DNA of 7,152 nt from UBA5359 sp028699365 [NCBI: bacterium] (GTDB lineage: Bacteria > UBP13 > UBA5359). Made by a program: the position numbers and the translations under genes. Of the stretch, positions 1-5,349 are shown piece after piece. Location: contig JAQVUQ010000138.1 of assembly GCA_028699365.1 (NCBI GenBank), forward strand, positions 1 through 7,152, given 5' to 3'. The notes under the pieces were generated by a model. That model was not told the origin of the DNA and searched no databases. It was given only the letters and a program-made list of their open reading frames with translations. Each line of letters begins with the position of its first letter. The stretch's first letter is position 1.

Positions 1-102
1 CTTTACCAGAACCTCCGCCTTCAACCCCTTGCTCATTCGGTTCAATCTTACCAGGGGTGTGTTTCCTACGACCCCGGTAATATCATTATATATCTTACTC
101 AT
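1..102 (-). CDS. cysK: Cysteine synthase A, N-terminal fragment (runs off the window)
   Basis: The 34 codons visible read MSKIYNDITGVVGNTPLVRL and onward to a window-edge ...EVLVK. The run D-I-T-x-x-x-GNTPLVRLNR is the hallmark N-terminus of O-acetylserine sulfhydrylase (cysteine synthase), a cytosolic PLP enzyme that makes L-cysteine from O-acetylserine and sulfide. The PLP lysine, normally just beyond this point, lies outside the window. The start is fixed by a perfect AGGAGG at 108-113, five bases from the ATG. It lies downstream of metY on the same strand, so the two probably form one sulfide-fixing unit. A cystathionine beta-synthase-like member of the same fold cannot be excluded from 34 residues. 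Confidence 0.88.
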   Translation of the reverse strand, partial: MSKIYNDITGVVGNTPLVRLNRMSKGLKAEVLVK

Positions 103-134
103 TTTATCCTCCTGTTGCAGTTATTCTGGTCACA

Positions 135-164
135 GGCTGAGGGCTGAAGACTGAAGGCTGAAGG
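135..164 (+). repeat. Tandem heptad repeat, GGCTGAA type, four copies
   Basis: Four consecutive 7-base units, ggctgag, ggctgaa, gactgaa and ggctgaa, followed by gg. The same family recurs in the opposite orientation at 256-284 and 5329-5349. The exact 14-mer ctgaagactgaagg (144-157) is found inverted at 5327-5340. Confidence 0.75.
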
Positions 165-255
165 AGTTTACGCTCAAGTAGACCTCTATGGTCTTTTATC
201 CAGGCTTACTTCTCCACCTTGATTAAGGCTATCAAACTAAGCCTGAGCGTTCTAC

Positions 256-284
256 TTCAGGCTTCAGCCTTAAAAGCTTCAGCC
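256..284 (-). repeat. Degenerate heptad repeat, inverse orientation
   Basis: Units ttcaggc (256-262), ttcagcc (263-269) and ttcagcc (278-284) are the reverse complement of the 135-164 heptads, interrupted by ttaaaag. A further tcagcct at 291-297 overlaps the metY stop codon. With 135-164 this makes the spacer an inverted repeat. Confidence 0.65.
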
Positions 285-290
285 TGTCTG

Positions 291-1604
291 TCAGCCTTGG
301 CTGAGACCCAGCGCCTGATCCAGATCGGCGATGATATCATCCAGATTTTCAAGACCTATGGACAGGCGCACAAAGTCGTCCGTCACCCCGGTAGATGCCT
401 GCTCTGCCGGCGTGAGCTGCTGATGTGTGGTAGAGGCGGGATGTATGATGAGACTCTTGGCATCGCCGATGTTGGCCAGATGCGAGAAGAGTTTGACCGC
501 CTCGATCAACTTGCCCCCTGCCTCCCGGCCACCCTTGATACCGAAACCGATTATGGCTCCCTGGCCCGCCGGCAGAAATTTCCCGGCTCGTTCGTGATCC
601 TTATGGCTGGGCAGGCCCGGGTAATTTACCCAGGCTACGGCCGGATGCTTCTCCAGCCACGCTGCCGTCGCCAGAGCATTGGCCGAATGCTGCCTTATGC
701 GCAGCGGCAGAGTTTCCAGGCCCTGCAGGAAGAGCCAGGAGTTGAACGGCGACAAGCACGGTCCCAGATCGCGGAGCAAGCTTACCCTGGCCCTGATGAT
801 ATAGGCGATGCCGGGCACTACGGCCTCATCATGCAGGCCGAAGGCCGCCCAGTAATTGACTCCGTGATAAGACGGATCGGGCTCGGTAAGCTCCGGGAAC
901 TTGCCGTTGTTCCAGTTGAATTTGCCGGAATCGACGATGGCGCCGCCGATGCTGGTGCCATGACCGCCGATGAATTTGGTCAGAGAGTAGACGGCTATAT
1001 CCGCCCCGTATTCAAAGGGATTGAAGAGCGGCGGCGGAGCTACGGTGTTGTCGATTATCAGCGGGATGCCGTGGCTGTGGGCGATATCCGCAATGGCCGG
1101 GAAGTCATCCACGTTGTTCCCGGGGTTGCCCAGGCTCTCCAGGTAGACCAGGCGGGTATTGTCATCTATGGCCGCCGCTACGTTGGCGGGGTCCGAAGAG
1201 TTCACAAAGCGAACCTCTATGCCCAGCCGGGCCAGGGTGTAGTGAAAGAGATTATAGGTTCCTCCGTAAAGGTAACTGCCGGAGACGATGTTCTGGCCTG
1301 CCCCGGTCAGGTTGAGCACGGCCAGAGTTATGGCCGACTGGCCGGACGCAACCGCCAGGGCTCCGGTGCCGCCGTGCAGTTCCGCCAGGCGCTTCTCCAG
1401 CACATCCGTAGTAGGGTTCATCAGTCGTGTGTAGATGTTGCCGAACTCCTTCAAGCCGAAGAGATTGGCCGCATGCTCAGCCGAATTGAAGACGTAGGAC
1501 GTCGTTTGATAAAGCGGCACCGCCCTGGCGTTGGTAGCGGGATCGGGCGCCTGCCCTCCGTGTAAGGCTACGGTTTCTATTCCTATTTTACCTGTCTCTG
1601 TCAT
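291..1604 (-). CDS. metY: O-acetylhomoserine sulfhydrylase (MetY, PLP-dependent Cys/Met metabolism family)
   Basis: This 437-residue cytosolic enzyme is full length for MetY (about 425-440). It is expected to make L-homocysteine from O-acetylhomoserine and sulfide, feeding methionine synthesis. Visible hallmarks are the N-terminal Y-x-TTSYVF segment (32-39), the substrate/PLP loop [22 protein letters not shown] (58-79), the aspartate that contacts the pyridine ring in IIDNT (D185) and the PLP Schiff-base lysine K210 in [15 protein letters not shown]. The long form with a F-N-W-N insertion after the lysine motif points to MetY rather than MetB or MetC. A purine-rich AAGGAAGGAT lies just upstream of the ATG. 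It follows the Rrf2 gene by 38 bases and precedes cysK by 188. A long open frame on the opposite strand (219-1565) is a shadow. Confidence 0.95.
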   Translation of the reverse strand: MTETGKIGIETVALHGGQAPDPATNARAVPLYQTTSYVFNSAEHAANLFGLKEFGNIYTRLMNPTTDVLEKRLAELHGGTGALAVASGQSAITLAVLNLTGAGQNIVSGSYLYGGTYNLFHYTLARLGIEVRFVNSSDPANVAAAIDDNTRLVYLESLGNPGNNVDDFPAIADIAHSHGIPLIIDNTVAPPPLFNPFEYGADIAVYSLTKFIGGHGTSIGGAIVDSGKFNWNNGKFPELTEPDPSYHGVNYWAAFGLHDEAVVPGIAYIIRARVSLLRDLGPCLSPFNSWLFLQGLETLPLRIRQHSANALATAAWLEKHPAVAWVNYPGLPSHKDHERAGKFLPAGQGAIIGFGIKGGREAGGKLIEAVKLFSHLANIGDAKSLIIHPASTTHQQLTPAEQASTGVTDDFVRLSIGLENLDDIIADLDQALGLSQG

Positions 1605-1642
1605 CTCTTTATCCTTCCTTTCAACACTTGACCCCTATCCGC

Positions 1643-2083
1643 TTATATACTATATGTGTTGTAGGTCCGGCTCTTCTCTTTCTGTTTCTCCACCAGGCTT
1701 TCCAGGGTTACCCCCTGCAGCGTGTTGAGCAGAACCTCGGACACGTCATTCCAGAAATCCCTCGATGCGCAGGAAGCGGAGCGGACGCAGGCAGTAGGGT
1801 TATCCACACAATCCACCAGGCACAACGGCCCTTCAACGGCACATATCACATCTTTCATGGTGATTTCGGCTATGGGCCTGGATAATGAATAGCCGCCGCG
1901 GGCTCCACGCCTGACAGTCAGCAACCCCGCTGTCTTCAATGGAGGAACGAGTTGCCAGAGATACTTCTCCGATATCTCCTGCCGATGGGCAACGTCCTTG
2001 AGAAGGATCGGACTTTCACCTTCGTTCATGGCCAGATCCATCACCAGACGTACTGCATACCGCCCTCTTGTAGATAATTTCAT
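1643..2083 (-). CDS. Rrf2-family transcriptional regulator (IscR/CymR-like) with Fe-S-type cysteines
   Basis: The 146-residue protein starts MKLSTRGRYAVRLVMDLA, the classic Rrf2 opening. A winged helix-turn-helix spans roughly 1-70, with the family signature ISEKYLWQLVPPLKTAGLL (37-55) and the wing RRGARGGYSLSRP (58-70). Cysteines occur at 81, 88, 92, 99 and 105. C92-x6-C99-x5-C105 matches the position and near-spacing of the [2Fe-2S] ligands of IscR, so it probably senses iron-sulfur or redox/sulfide status. It is the first gene of the metY-cysK cluster, which suggests control of cysteine and methionine synthesis, as CymR-type Rrf2 proteins do in Firmicutes. A consensus promoter and a dyad at its start region suggest autoregulation. 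Cluster binding is inferred, not shown. Confidence 0.93.
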   Translation of the reverse strand: MKLSTRGRYAVRLVMDLAMNEGESPILLKDVAHRQEISEKYLWQLVPPLKTAGLLTVRRGARGGYSLSRPIAEITMKDVICAVEGPLCLVDCVDNPTACVRSASCASRDFWNDVSEVLLNTLQGVTLESLVEKQKEKSRTYNTYSI

Positions 2084-2118
2084 TCAAACCACCTCTTCTC
2101 GTTGTAATCTCAACTAAT

Positions 2119-2135
2119 TCTACTGCTTTAGTAGA
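2119..2135. promoter_or_regulatory. Perfect dyad at the rrf2 transcription start, candidate Rrf2 operator
   Basis: TCTACT-GCTTT-AGTAGA is a perfect 6+5+6 inverted repeat immediately downstream of the -10 box, over the predicted start site. This is a typical place for an autoregulatory Rrf2-type operator. The assignment is inferred from position and symmetry. Confidence 0.55.
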
Positions 2136-2136
2136 G

Positions 2137-2165
2137 ATTATATACGGCGGTCAGATCTTTGTCAA
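2137..2165 (-). promoter_or_regulatory. Sigma-70-type promoter of the rrf2-metY-cysK unit
   Basis: On the minus strand a perfect TTGACA (-35, plus coordinates 2160-2165) and a perfect TATAAT (-10, 2137-2142) are separated by exactly 17 bases. The start of transcription would fall near 2130, leaving a leader of about 47 bases before the Rrf2 ATG. Confidence 0.85.
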
Positions 2166-2211
2166 TACCACGTGCTGCGAAAGTTTGCTTGATTATAAGT
2201 CACTAAATCCA

Positions 2212-2230
2212 TACGGTTTGTATAACTGTA
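2212..2230. promoter_or_regulatory. Imperfect dyad in the divergent control region, candidate operator
   Basis: TACGGTT-TGTAT-AACTGTA has arms that match in 6 of 7 positions. TAC/GTA ends recall the TACA/TGTA half-sites bound by BlaI/MecI repressors. It lies upstream of the predicted blaI-type promoter and could be bound by that repressor or by another factor. Confidence 0.35.
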
Positions 2231-2264
2231 GATAAACATGAAAGATTGCATATAAGTTCTACTA

Positions 2265-2293
2265 TTGCCCGTAGTACGTAAGTTTGGTATATT
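2265..2293 (+). promoter_or_regulatory. Promoter of the blaI-like/M56 pair with an overlapping dyad
   Basis: TTGCCC (-35, 2265-2270) and TATATT (-10, 2288-2293) are 17 bases apart. The -35 box is enclosed by the inverted pair TACTA (2260-2264) and TAGTA (2272-2276), so a protein bound there would block the promoter. This fits autorepression by the BlaI-like protein, but no binding consensus is demonstrated. Confidence 0.55.
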
Positions 2294-2313
2294 ATAAGTA
2301 AGAATTCAGATTT

Positions 2314-2320
2314 AAAGGTG
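2314..2320 (+). promoter_or_regulatory. Ribosome binding site that sets the BlaI-like start at 2328
   Basis: AAAGGTG lies seven bases before the ATG at 2328. An in-frame TTG at 2322 is only one base from this site, so the ATG is preferred and the protein begins MIKKIITS. Confidence 0.7.
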
Positions 2321-2327
2321 TTTGAAG

Positions 2328-2750
2328 ATGATAAAAAAGATAATCACCTCCCTCTCACTGGGAAAAAAAGGCGTCAATAAGGTCCTGGGCGATCTGGAGA
2401 CGGAGATAATGGATATCGTCTGGAGCTCCGGCGCCTGTAGTGTACGCGATGTTTACGAGAATATCCGTCTCCGACGCAAAATAGCTTACACCACCGTCAT
2501 GACGATTATGTCACGACTGGCAAAAAAAGGGCTGCTCAAACAGACCCGTCGGGACGCGGCCTATATCTACGCCCCGGTGATGAGCCGGGAACAGTTCGCC
2601 TCCGGCTTTGTAGGGCAAGTGGTGGAAGATCTGATGAGCGACTTCTCGACGCCTCTCCTCTCCCACATCATAGAGCAGGCGGCCGATGACCCGGAGAAGC
2701 TTCAGGAATTATCCGAGCTGATAAACAGAAAGCTGGCGGAGAAGAGCTGA
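2328..2750 (+). CDS. BlaI/MecI-family transcriptional repressor
   Basis: The 140-residue protein carries a BlaI-type winged helix at about 18-85: the entry helix LGDLETEIMDIVW (20-32), the recognition region AYTTVMTIMSRLAKKGLL (53-70) and the wing ending YIYAPVMSREQF (79-90). An acidic, helical dimerisation tail follows. The length is usual for BlaI/MecI (about 125-140). Such repressors bind as dimers to their own promoters and are released when the partner M56 protease is activated. Its stop codon overlaps the start of that protease gene by one base (TGATG), so the pair is translationally coupled. It lacks the C-terminal CxC metal ligands of CopY, so direct copper sensing is not supported. 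The Asn-Phe cleavage site of staphylococcal BlaI is not obvious. Targets are unknown; autoregulation is likely. Confidence 0.9.
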   Translation: MIKKIITSLSLGKKGVNKVLGDLETEIMDIVWSSGACSVRDVYENIRLRRKIAYTTVMTIMSRLAKKGLLKQTRRDAAYIYAPVMSREQFASGFVGQVVEDLMSDFSTPLLSHIIEQAADDPEKLQELSELINRKLAEKS

Positions 2751-3682
2751 TGTTCGCCCTTCTCAGAGATCTGGGACAGGAAATCCATCCTTATATCATA
2801 TATATATTCATCGGCACGCCGATAGCCGTGCCGATCACCCTGCTAGCCGTCAGGCTGGGCAGGGTCGTCGCGCCGGGCTGGCGCACGGCCTTTTACGCCC
2901 TGCCGCTGGTTATGCCGCCGCTGACCTACGCCGTTACCCTGCTTCTGTTCGGATCCTGCCGCATGAGTGTGGACGGCTCTCTGTTGCCGCTGAACATCGT
3001 ATGTCGCCTGGGAGGGTATCTGGGCAGCTTCGTTCTGCCTTTAGTGGTCTTATCCGTTCTGGCTTTCGTTTACAGAATCGTCCTGGATTCGGGCAGGCTC
3101 ATATCTCATCTGCGCCGTCTGGAAGAGGTGACCGATGCCGATCTTCTCAGTCGTTTCCGGGAACTGGCGGAGAGAAGCGGCATCACCGCACCCCGGCTGC
3201 TGGTTGCTCAAAGCGATTACCCTGCCGCGCACGCCGTCTCCATCATTCGCCCCGGCGTCATCGTAACCCGCGGGCTTCTGGACAAACTGGAAGCGCCTGA
3301 GCTTGATGCGGTTCTGGCCCACGAATTATCCCATATCCGTCGCCGGGATACTCTCTTTACCCTGATGCTGGGACTGCTCAGCGCTCTGCAGGCGTTCAAC
3401 CCCTTTGCCGGCCTGATGATGAAGCTGGCGCTGGGCGAGAGAGAGAAGGTCTGTGATGCAGAGGCAGCCAGAATCACCGGCGATCCCCTCTCCCTGGCTT
3501 CCGGCCTGCTGAAGATAGCCCAGGGAAGAACCCTGCAGACGGCAGAGTCCGCTGCCGCAGGGCCGGTAGCGGAACGTATTGCCGCGGTCATAGATCCTGG
3601 TAATTATGATAAGAGAAATCACCTCTGGCTTTTGCTGATAGCTGTAGCCATAACCGTCGTGCTTTTGCTGGCTATATGTTGA
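2750..3682 (+). CDS. M56-family (BlaR1/MecR1-like) membrane zinc metallopeptidase, short form
   Basis: The 310-residue integral membrane protein has hydrophobic segments at about 17-38, 47-67, 90-112, 200-218 and 291-309. The catalytic motif HELSH (191-195) gives two zinc histidines and the general-base glutamate E192. A downstream ExxxD (E232 to D236, in EREKVCDAEA) supplies the likely third zinc ligand. BlaR1/MecR1 are about 585-600 residues because of an extracellular penicillin-binding sensor. Here the protein stops after one final helix, so that sensor is absent and a beta-lactam response is not indicated. It probably cleaves or triggers loss of the BlaI-like repressor in response to an unknown envelope signal. 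GGAG eight bases upstream, inside the repressor gene, supports the start. HtpX-like (M48) is the alternative, but the BlaI partner favours M56. Confidence 0.9.
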   Translation: MFALLRDLGQEIHPYIIYIFIGTPIAVPITLLAVRLGRVVAPGWRTAFYALPLVMPPLTYAVTLLLFGSCRMSVDGSLLPLNIVCRLGGYLGSFVLPLVVLSVLAFVYRIVLDSGRLISHLRRLEEVTDADLLSRFRELAERSGITAPRLLVAQSDYPAAHAVSIIRPGVIVTRGLLDKLEAPELDAVLAHELSHIRRRDTLFTLMLGLLSALQAFNPFAGLMMKLALGEREKVCDAEAARITGDPLSLASGLLKIAQGRTLQTAESAAAGPVAERIAAVIDPGNYDKRNHLWLLLIAVAITVVLLLAIC

Positions 3683-3694
3683 GCTAAGAAATAG

Positions 3695-3729
3695 AGGCCG
3701 AAGGCATGAGTGTCTCATGCCTTCGGCCT
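3695..3729. terminator. Hairpin terminator between convergent units
   Basis: A perfect 16-bp stem (3695-3710 with 3714-3729) with a three-base loop lies in the 64-base gap between the M56 gene (ends 3682) and the YHS gene (ends 3747). On the minus strand it is followed by a T-rich stretch (tatttctt), while the plus side has none. It therefore looks best suited to end the leftward ABC/YHS operon, and may also stop the rightward pair. Confidence 0.8.
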
Positions 3730-3746
3730 TGAGGATATAGATTGTC

Positions 3747-4142
3747 TTAGTGGCAGGCTCCCCCGCCGGCAGGGGCGACCGGGGCCGGATGGCAGCTCTT
3801 ATTGCCCTGCCTGGGTGCCGGAGCGGCTTCTTTCAGATATTTCTCCGGAGCCTTTTTGAAGCTGGTCACGCACTTGTCGCAGCAGAAATAGTAGGTCTTC
3901 CCTTTGTAATTATAGACTTTGGCCTTGGACTTAGCTATCTTCATGTCCTTCATGACCGTGCAGGTCACCTTTTCTTCTGAAGCCTTCTTATCGGCTGCAG
4001 TACTCTTGCCCATACTCATGCACATCATCAGTTTATGCCCTGAGCAATGCTCCTTGACGGCACCGTAAGACCTGATGCCCGCTCCAATTGCCAGCACTCC
4101 CGCAAATACCATTATCAATCCCATAACTTTCCACTTTTTCAT
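3747..4142 (-). CDS. Membrane-anchored or exported Cys/His-rich YHS-domain protein, probable metal binder
   Basis: The 131-residue protein has a short basic start and a hydrophobic segment at about 7-27 that serves as a signal peptide or anchor. There is no lipobox. A YHS domain follows at about 59-103: C61, the aromatic core VYNYKGKTYYFCCDKC (76-91) and the typical end F-K-x-x-PEKYL. YHS (TRASH-like) domains commonly bind metal ions. Extra potential ligands surround it: CSGH (33-36), CMSM (41-44), CH (117-118) and a terminal CH (130-131), giving eight Cys and four His in all. AGGAGG lies eight bases before the ATG. It is the last gene of the permease/ATPase/barrel operon, 28 bases after the barrel gene. 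A role in binding or handing over copper, iron or another metal in the envelope is inferred. Confidence 0.87.
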   Translation of the reverse strand: MKKWKVMGLIMVFAGVLAIGAGIRSYGAVKEHCSGHKLMMCMSMGKSTAADKKASEEKVTCTVMKDMKIAKSKAKVYNYKGKTYYFCCDKCVTSFKKAPEKYLKEAAPAPRQGNKSCHPAPVAPAGGGACH

Positions 4143-4170
4143 CTTTCCGACCTCCTGATTTTTCGATACT

Positions 4171-5286
4171 CTACTTGCCGAACAGACTTGAAAATTCTCT
4201 GGTAAACTGCAACATCACCGTCGTCCCATTGCGATCCTCCCCCGGGATACGCCCCAGACTACGCTCGGCGGCGATACGAATGGTCGTATCATCATTGATT
4301 TTGCGGCCATACGCCGCTCCCAGCCGCAGCCGGCTGCCGCCCGGCTGCTCCCAACGCGCCAGTTGTGTCGTAATCTCATTCTTTTCGTTGAGCGCGCGAT
4401 TCCATTGCAGGAACTGACCGTTGACACTGCCGTCAGAGTCGCGCCCGCCTATCACTTCCGCCCGCCATGTGTCCCGACCGGCACTGTATTCCATATCCAG
4501 TCCAAGCCGGGTTTTATCGGTAAAGGTCAGGGAATGATCGAGCGGCATATCCATAATCGCCTCTTCCATCACGGGATCGACCAGGGTGGAGAAGCGCGGC
4601 ATATCCTTGCCGTAAAGCCCGGAGACGCCGGCCGTGAGTATTCCGCCGTTGGCCAGGTCGAACCGCCGGGCGATTCTTCCTGCCGCTATGGGCTTGCCGT
4701 TATTGTCGTTGCGTACGCCGTTTCCGCCCATGGCCGCCATCCAGTAGTCGTAGTCGCCTTTGAACCCTTCCACGCTTACGCCCCGGTCGATCCGCACGCC
4801 CAGGCTCTGCGGGTAAAGCGTCTGCAGCGGGCGGGTATGGGTTTCATAATAAGCAAGGTTGCCGAACGGCACCACAAACTGCCCGAAGCGGATATTCGGC
4901 TTACCCAGGCCCATCTTATAGATGCCGTAAGCATTTCCGAAGTGCATCTCCTTGCCCCGGCCATCGACGCCCTTCATCTGCGTGACATACGGCCATTGCA
5001 GGGCTAAGTCGAGCACGTCACGTTCGCCGTTGTTGATGGTCGCCGTGGTCTCCACCTCCGCCGCCATCAGCTTACCAGCCGTCTCATACATCGGGTCCGC
5101 CCCGGTGGCGGCCATGTTCATCAGTTGATAATCCAGTCGCCCGCTGGTGTTGGAATCTGAAATGTGCCACCCTTTTGGAGGCTGTTGCTGCTCGGCAGGC
5201 ATATTATCCGTTTCCGCGGCGACACCCCCGCCTGTAACTATCAGCAATGTCGCCAGCGCAATAATGCTTGGCTTCAAGATCCCCAT
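4171..5286 (-). CDS. Exported protein with outer-membrane beta-barrel character (porin-like)
   Basis: From the chosen start the protein has 371 residues. It opens with MGILKPSII, a hydrophobic stretch and a VAA-ETD signal-peptidase I site after about residue 24. The mature part shows alternating polar/hydrophobic strands rich in Gly, Arg, Asp and aromatics, with repeated R-L-G-L-D-M-E-Y or R-L-R-L-G-A-A-Y type patterns and a final strand TTVMLQFTREFSSLF, as in outer-membrane barrels. The last residues are FGK rather than a terminal Phe. No named family was recognised; it is not TolC-like (no long helices). An upstream in-frame ATG at 5301 overlaps the AGGAGA at 5293-5298, which sits six bases before the ATG at 5286, so 5286 is preferred. 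It lies 43 bases after the first ABC ATPase and is presumably co-transcribed. Confidence 0.75.
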   Translation of the reverse strand: MGILKPSIIALATLLIVTGGGVAAETDNMPAEQQQPPKGWHISDSNTSGRLDYQLMNMAATGADPMYETAGKLMAAEVETTATINNGERDVLDLALQWPYVTQMKGVDGRGKEMHFGNAYGIYKMGLGKPNIRFGQFVVPFGNLAYYETHTRPLQTLYPQSLGVRIDRGVSVEGFKGDYDYWMAAMGGNGVRNDNNGKPIAAGRIARRFDLANGGILTAGVSGLYGKDMPRFSTLVDPVMEEAIMDMPLDHSLTFTDKTRLGLDMEYSAGRDTWRAEVIGGRDSDGSVNGQFLQWNRALNEKNEITTQLARWEQPGGSRLRLGAAYGRKINDDTTIRIAAERSLGRIPGEDRNGTTVMLQFTREFSSLFGK

Positions 5287-5292
5287 ACAATT

Positions 5293-5298
5293 TCTCCT
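5293..5298 (-). promoter_or_regulatory. Ribosome binding site that sets the barrel protein start at 5286
   Basis: AGGAGA on the minus strand, six bases from the ATG at 5286. The alternative ATG at 5301 would put this site inside the coding region and has no comparable site of its own. Confidence 0.75.
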
Positions 5299-5328
5299 CA
5301 TCCAGACGCAAACTACAAGCTTAAACCC

Positions 5329-5349
5329 TTCAGTCTTCAGACTTCAGAC
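5329..5349 (-). repeat. Tandem heptad repeat, three copies, over the ATPase stop codon
   Basis: Units ttcagtc, ttcagac and ttcagac (plus-strand reading) belong to the same heptad family as 135-164 and 256-284. The stop codon of the adjacent ATPase gene (5330-5332) lies in the first unit, so the last residues, LKSED, are repeat-encoded. Confidence 0.7.

Larger units (their letters stand above)
103..290. other. Repeat-rich, structured metY-cysK spacer
   Basis: No gene is seen in these 188 bases. Bases 149-176 are an imperfect inverted copy of 244-269; both arms contain CTGAAG heptads and end in ACGCTCA or its complement. Inside lie AGGCTTA/TAAGCCT (202-208 with 238-244), CCTT/AAGG (217-220 with 225-228) and AGACC/GGTCT (180-184 with 190-194). 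A leftward transcript reading from metY into cysK could fold into an outer stem closing two inner hairpins. No T-box or SAM riboswitch core was recognised, and no convincing internal promoter was found. It may be a small mobile repeat, an mRNA processing or stability element, or an unrecognised leader. Confidence 0.55.

Noticed and set aside
135-164. CRISPR array
   Set aside because: The units are 7-base tandem heptads without spacers, and no cas genes are present.
180-197. AGACC/GGTCT hairpin followed by TTTT, a possible plus-strand terminator
   Set aside because: The stem is only five bases and no plus-strand gene ends here. It is better treated as part of the spacer's nested structure.
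103-290. T-box or SAM riboswitch upstream of cysK
   Set aside because: Neither the T-box antiterminator core nor the SAM-I core was found in the minus-strand sequence.
219-1565. 448-codon open frame on the plus strand
   Set aside because: It lies fully opposite metY, whose protein shows all the family motifs; the plus-strand product shows no recognisable domain and has no ribosome binding site. It is a high-GC shadow.
2328-2750. CopY-type copper repressor
   Set aside because: CopY proteins end with paired CxC ligands; this protein has a single Cys, in the helix-turn-helix region, and none at the C-terminus.
2750-3682. Beta-lactam sensor BlaR1/MecR1
   Set aside because: The protein is about half the length and lacks the C-terminal penicillin-binding domain.
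4363-5007. 214-codon open frame on the plus strand inside the barrel gene
   Set aside because: It is antisense to a gene with a signal peptide and barrel pattern and has no recognisable domain. The same applies to the frames at 5618-6085 and 6028-6663 opposite the ATPases.
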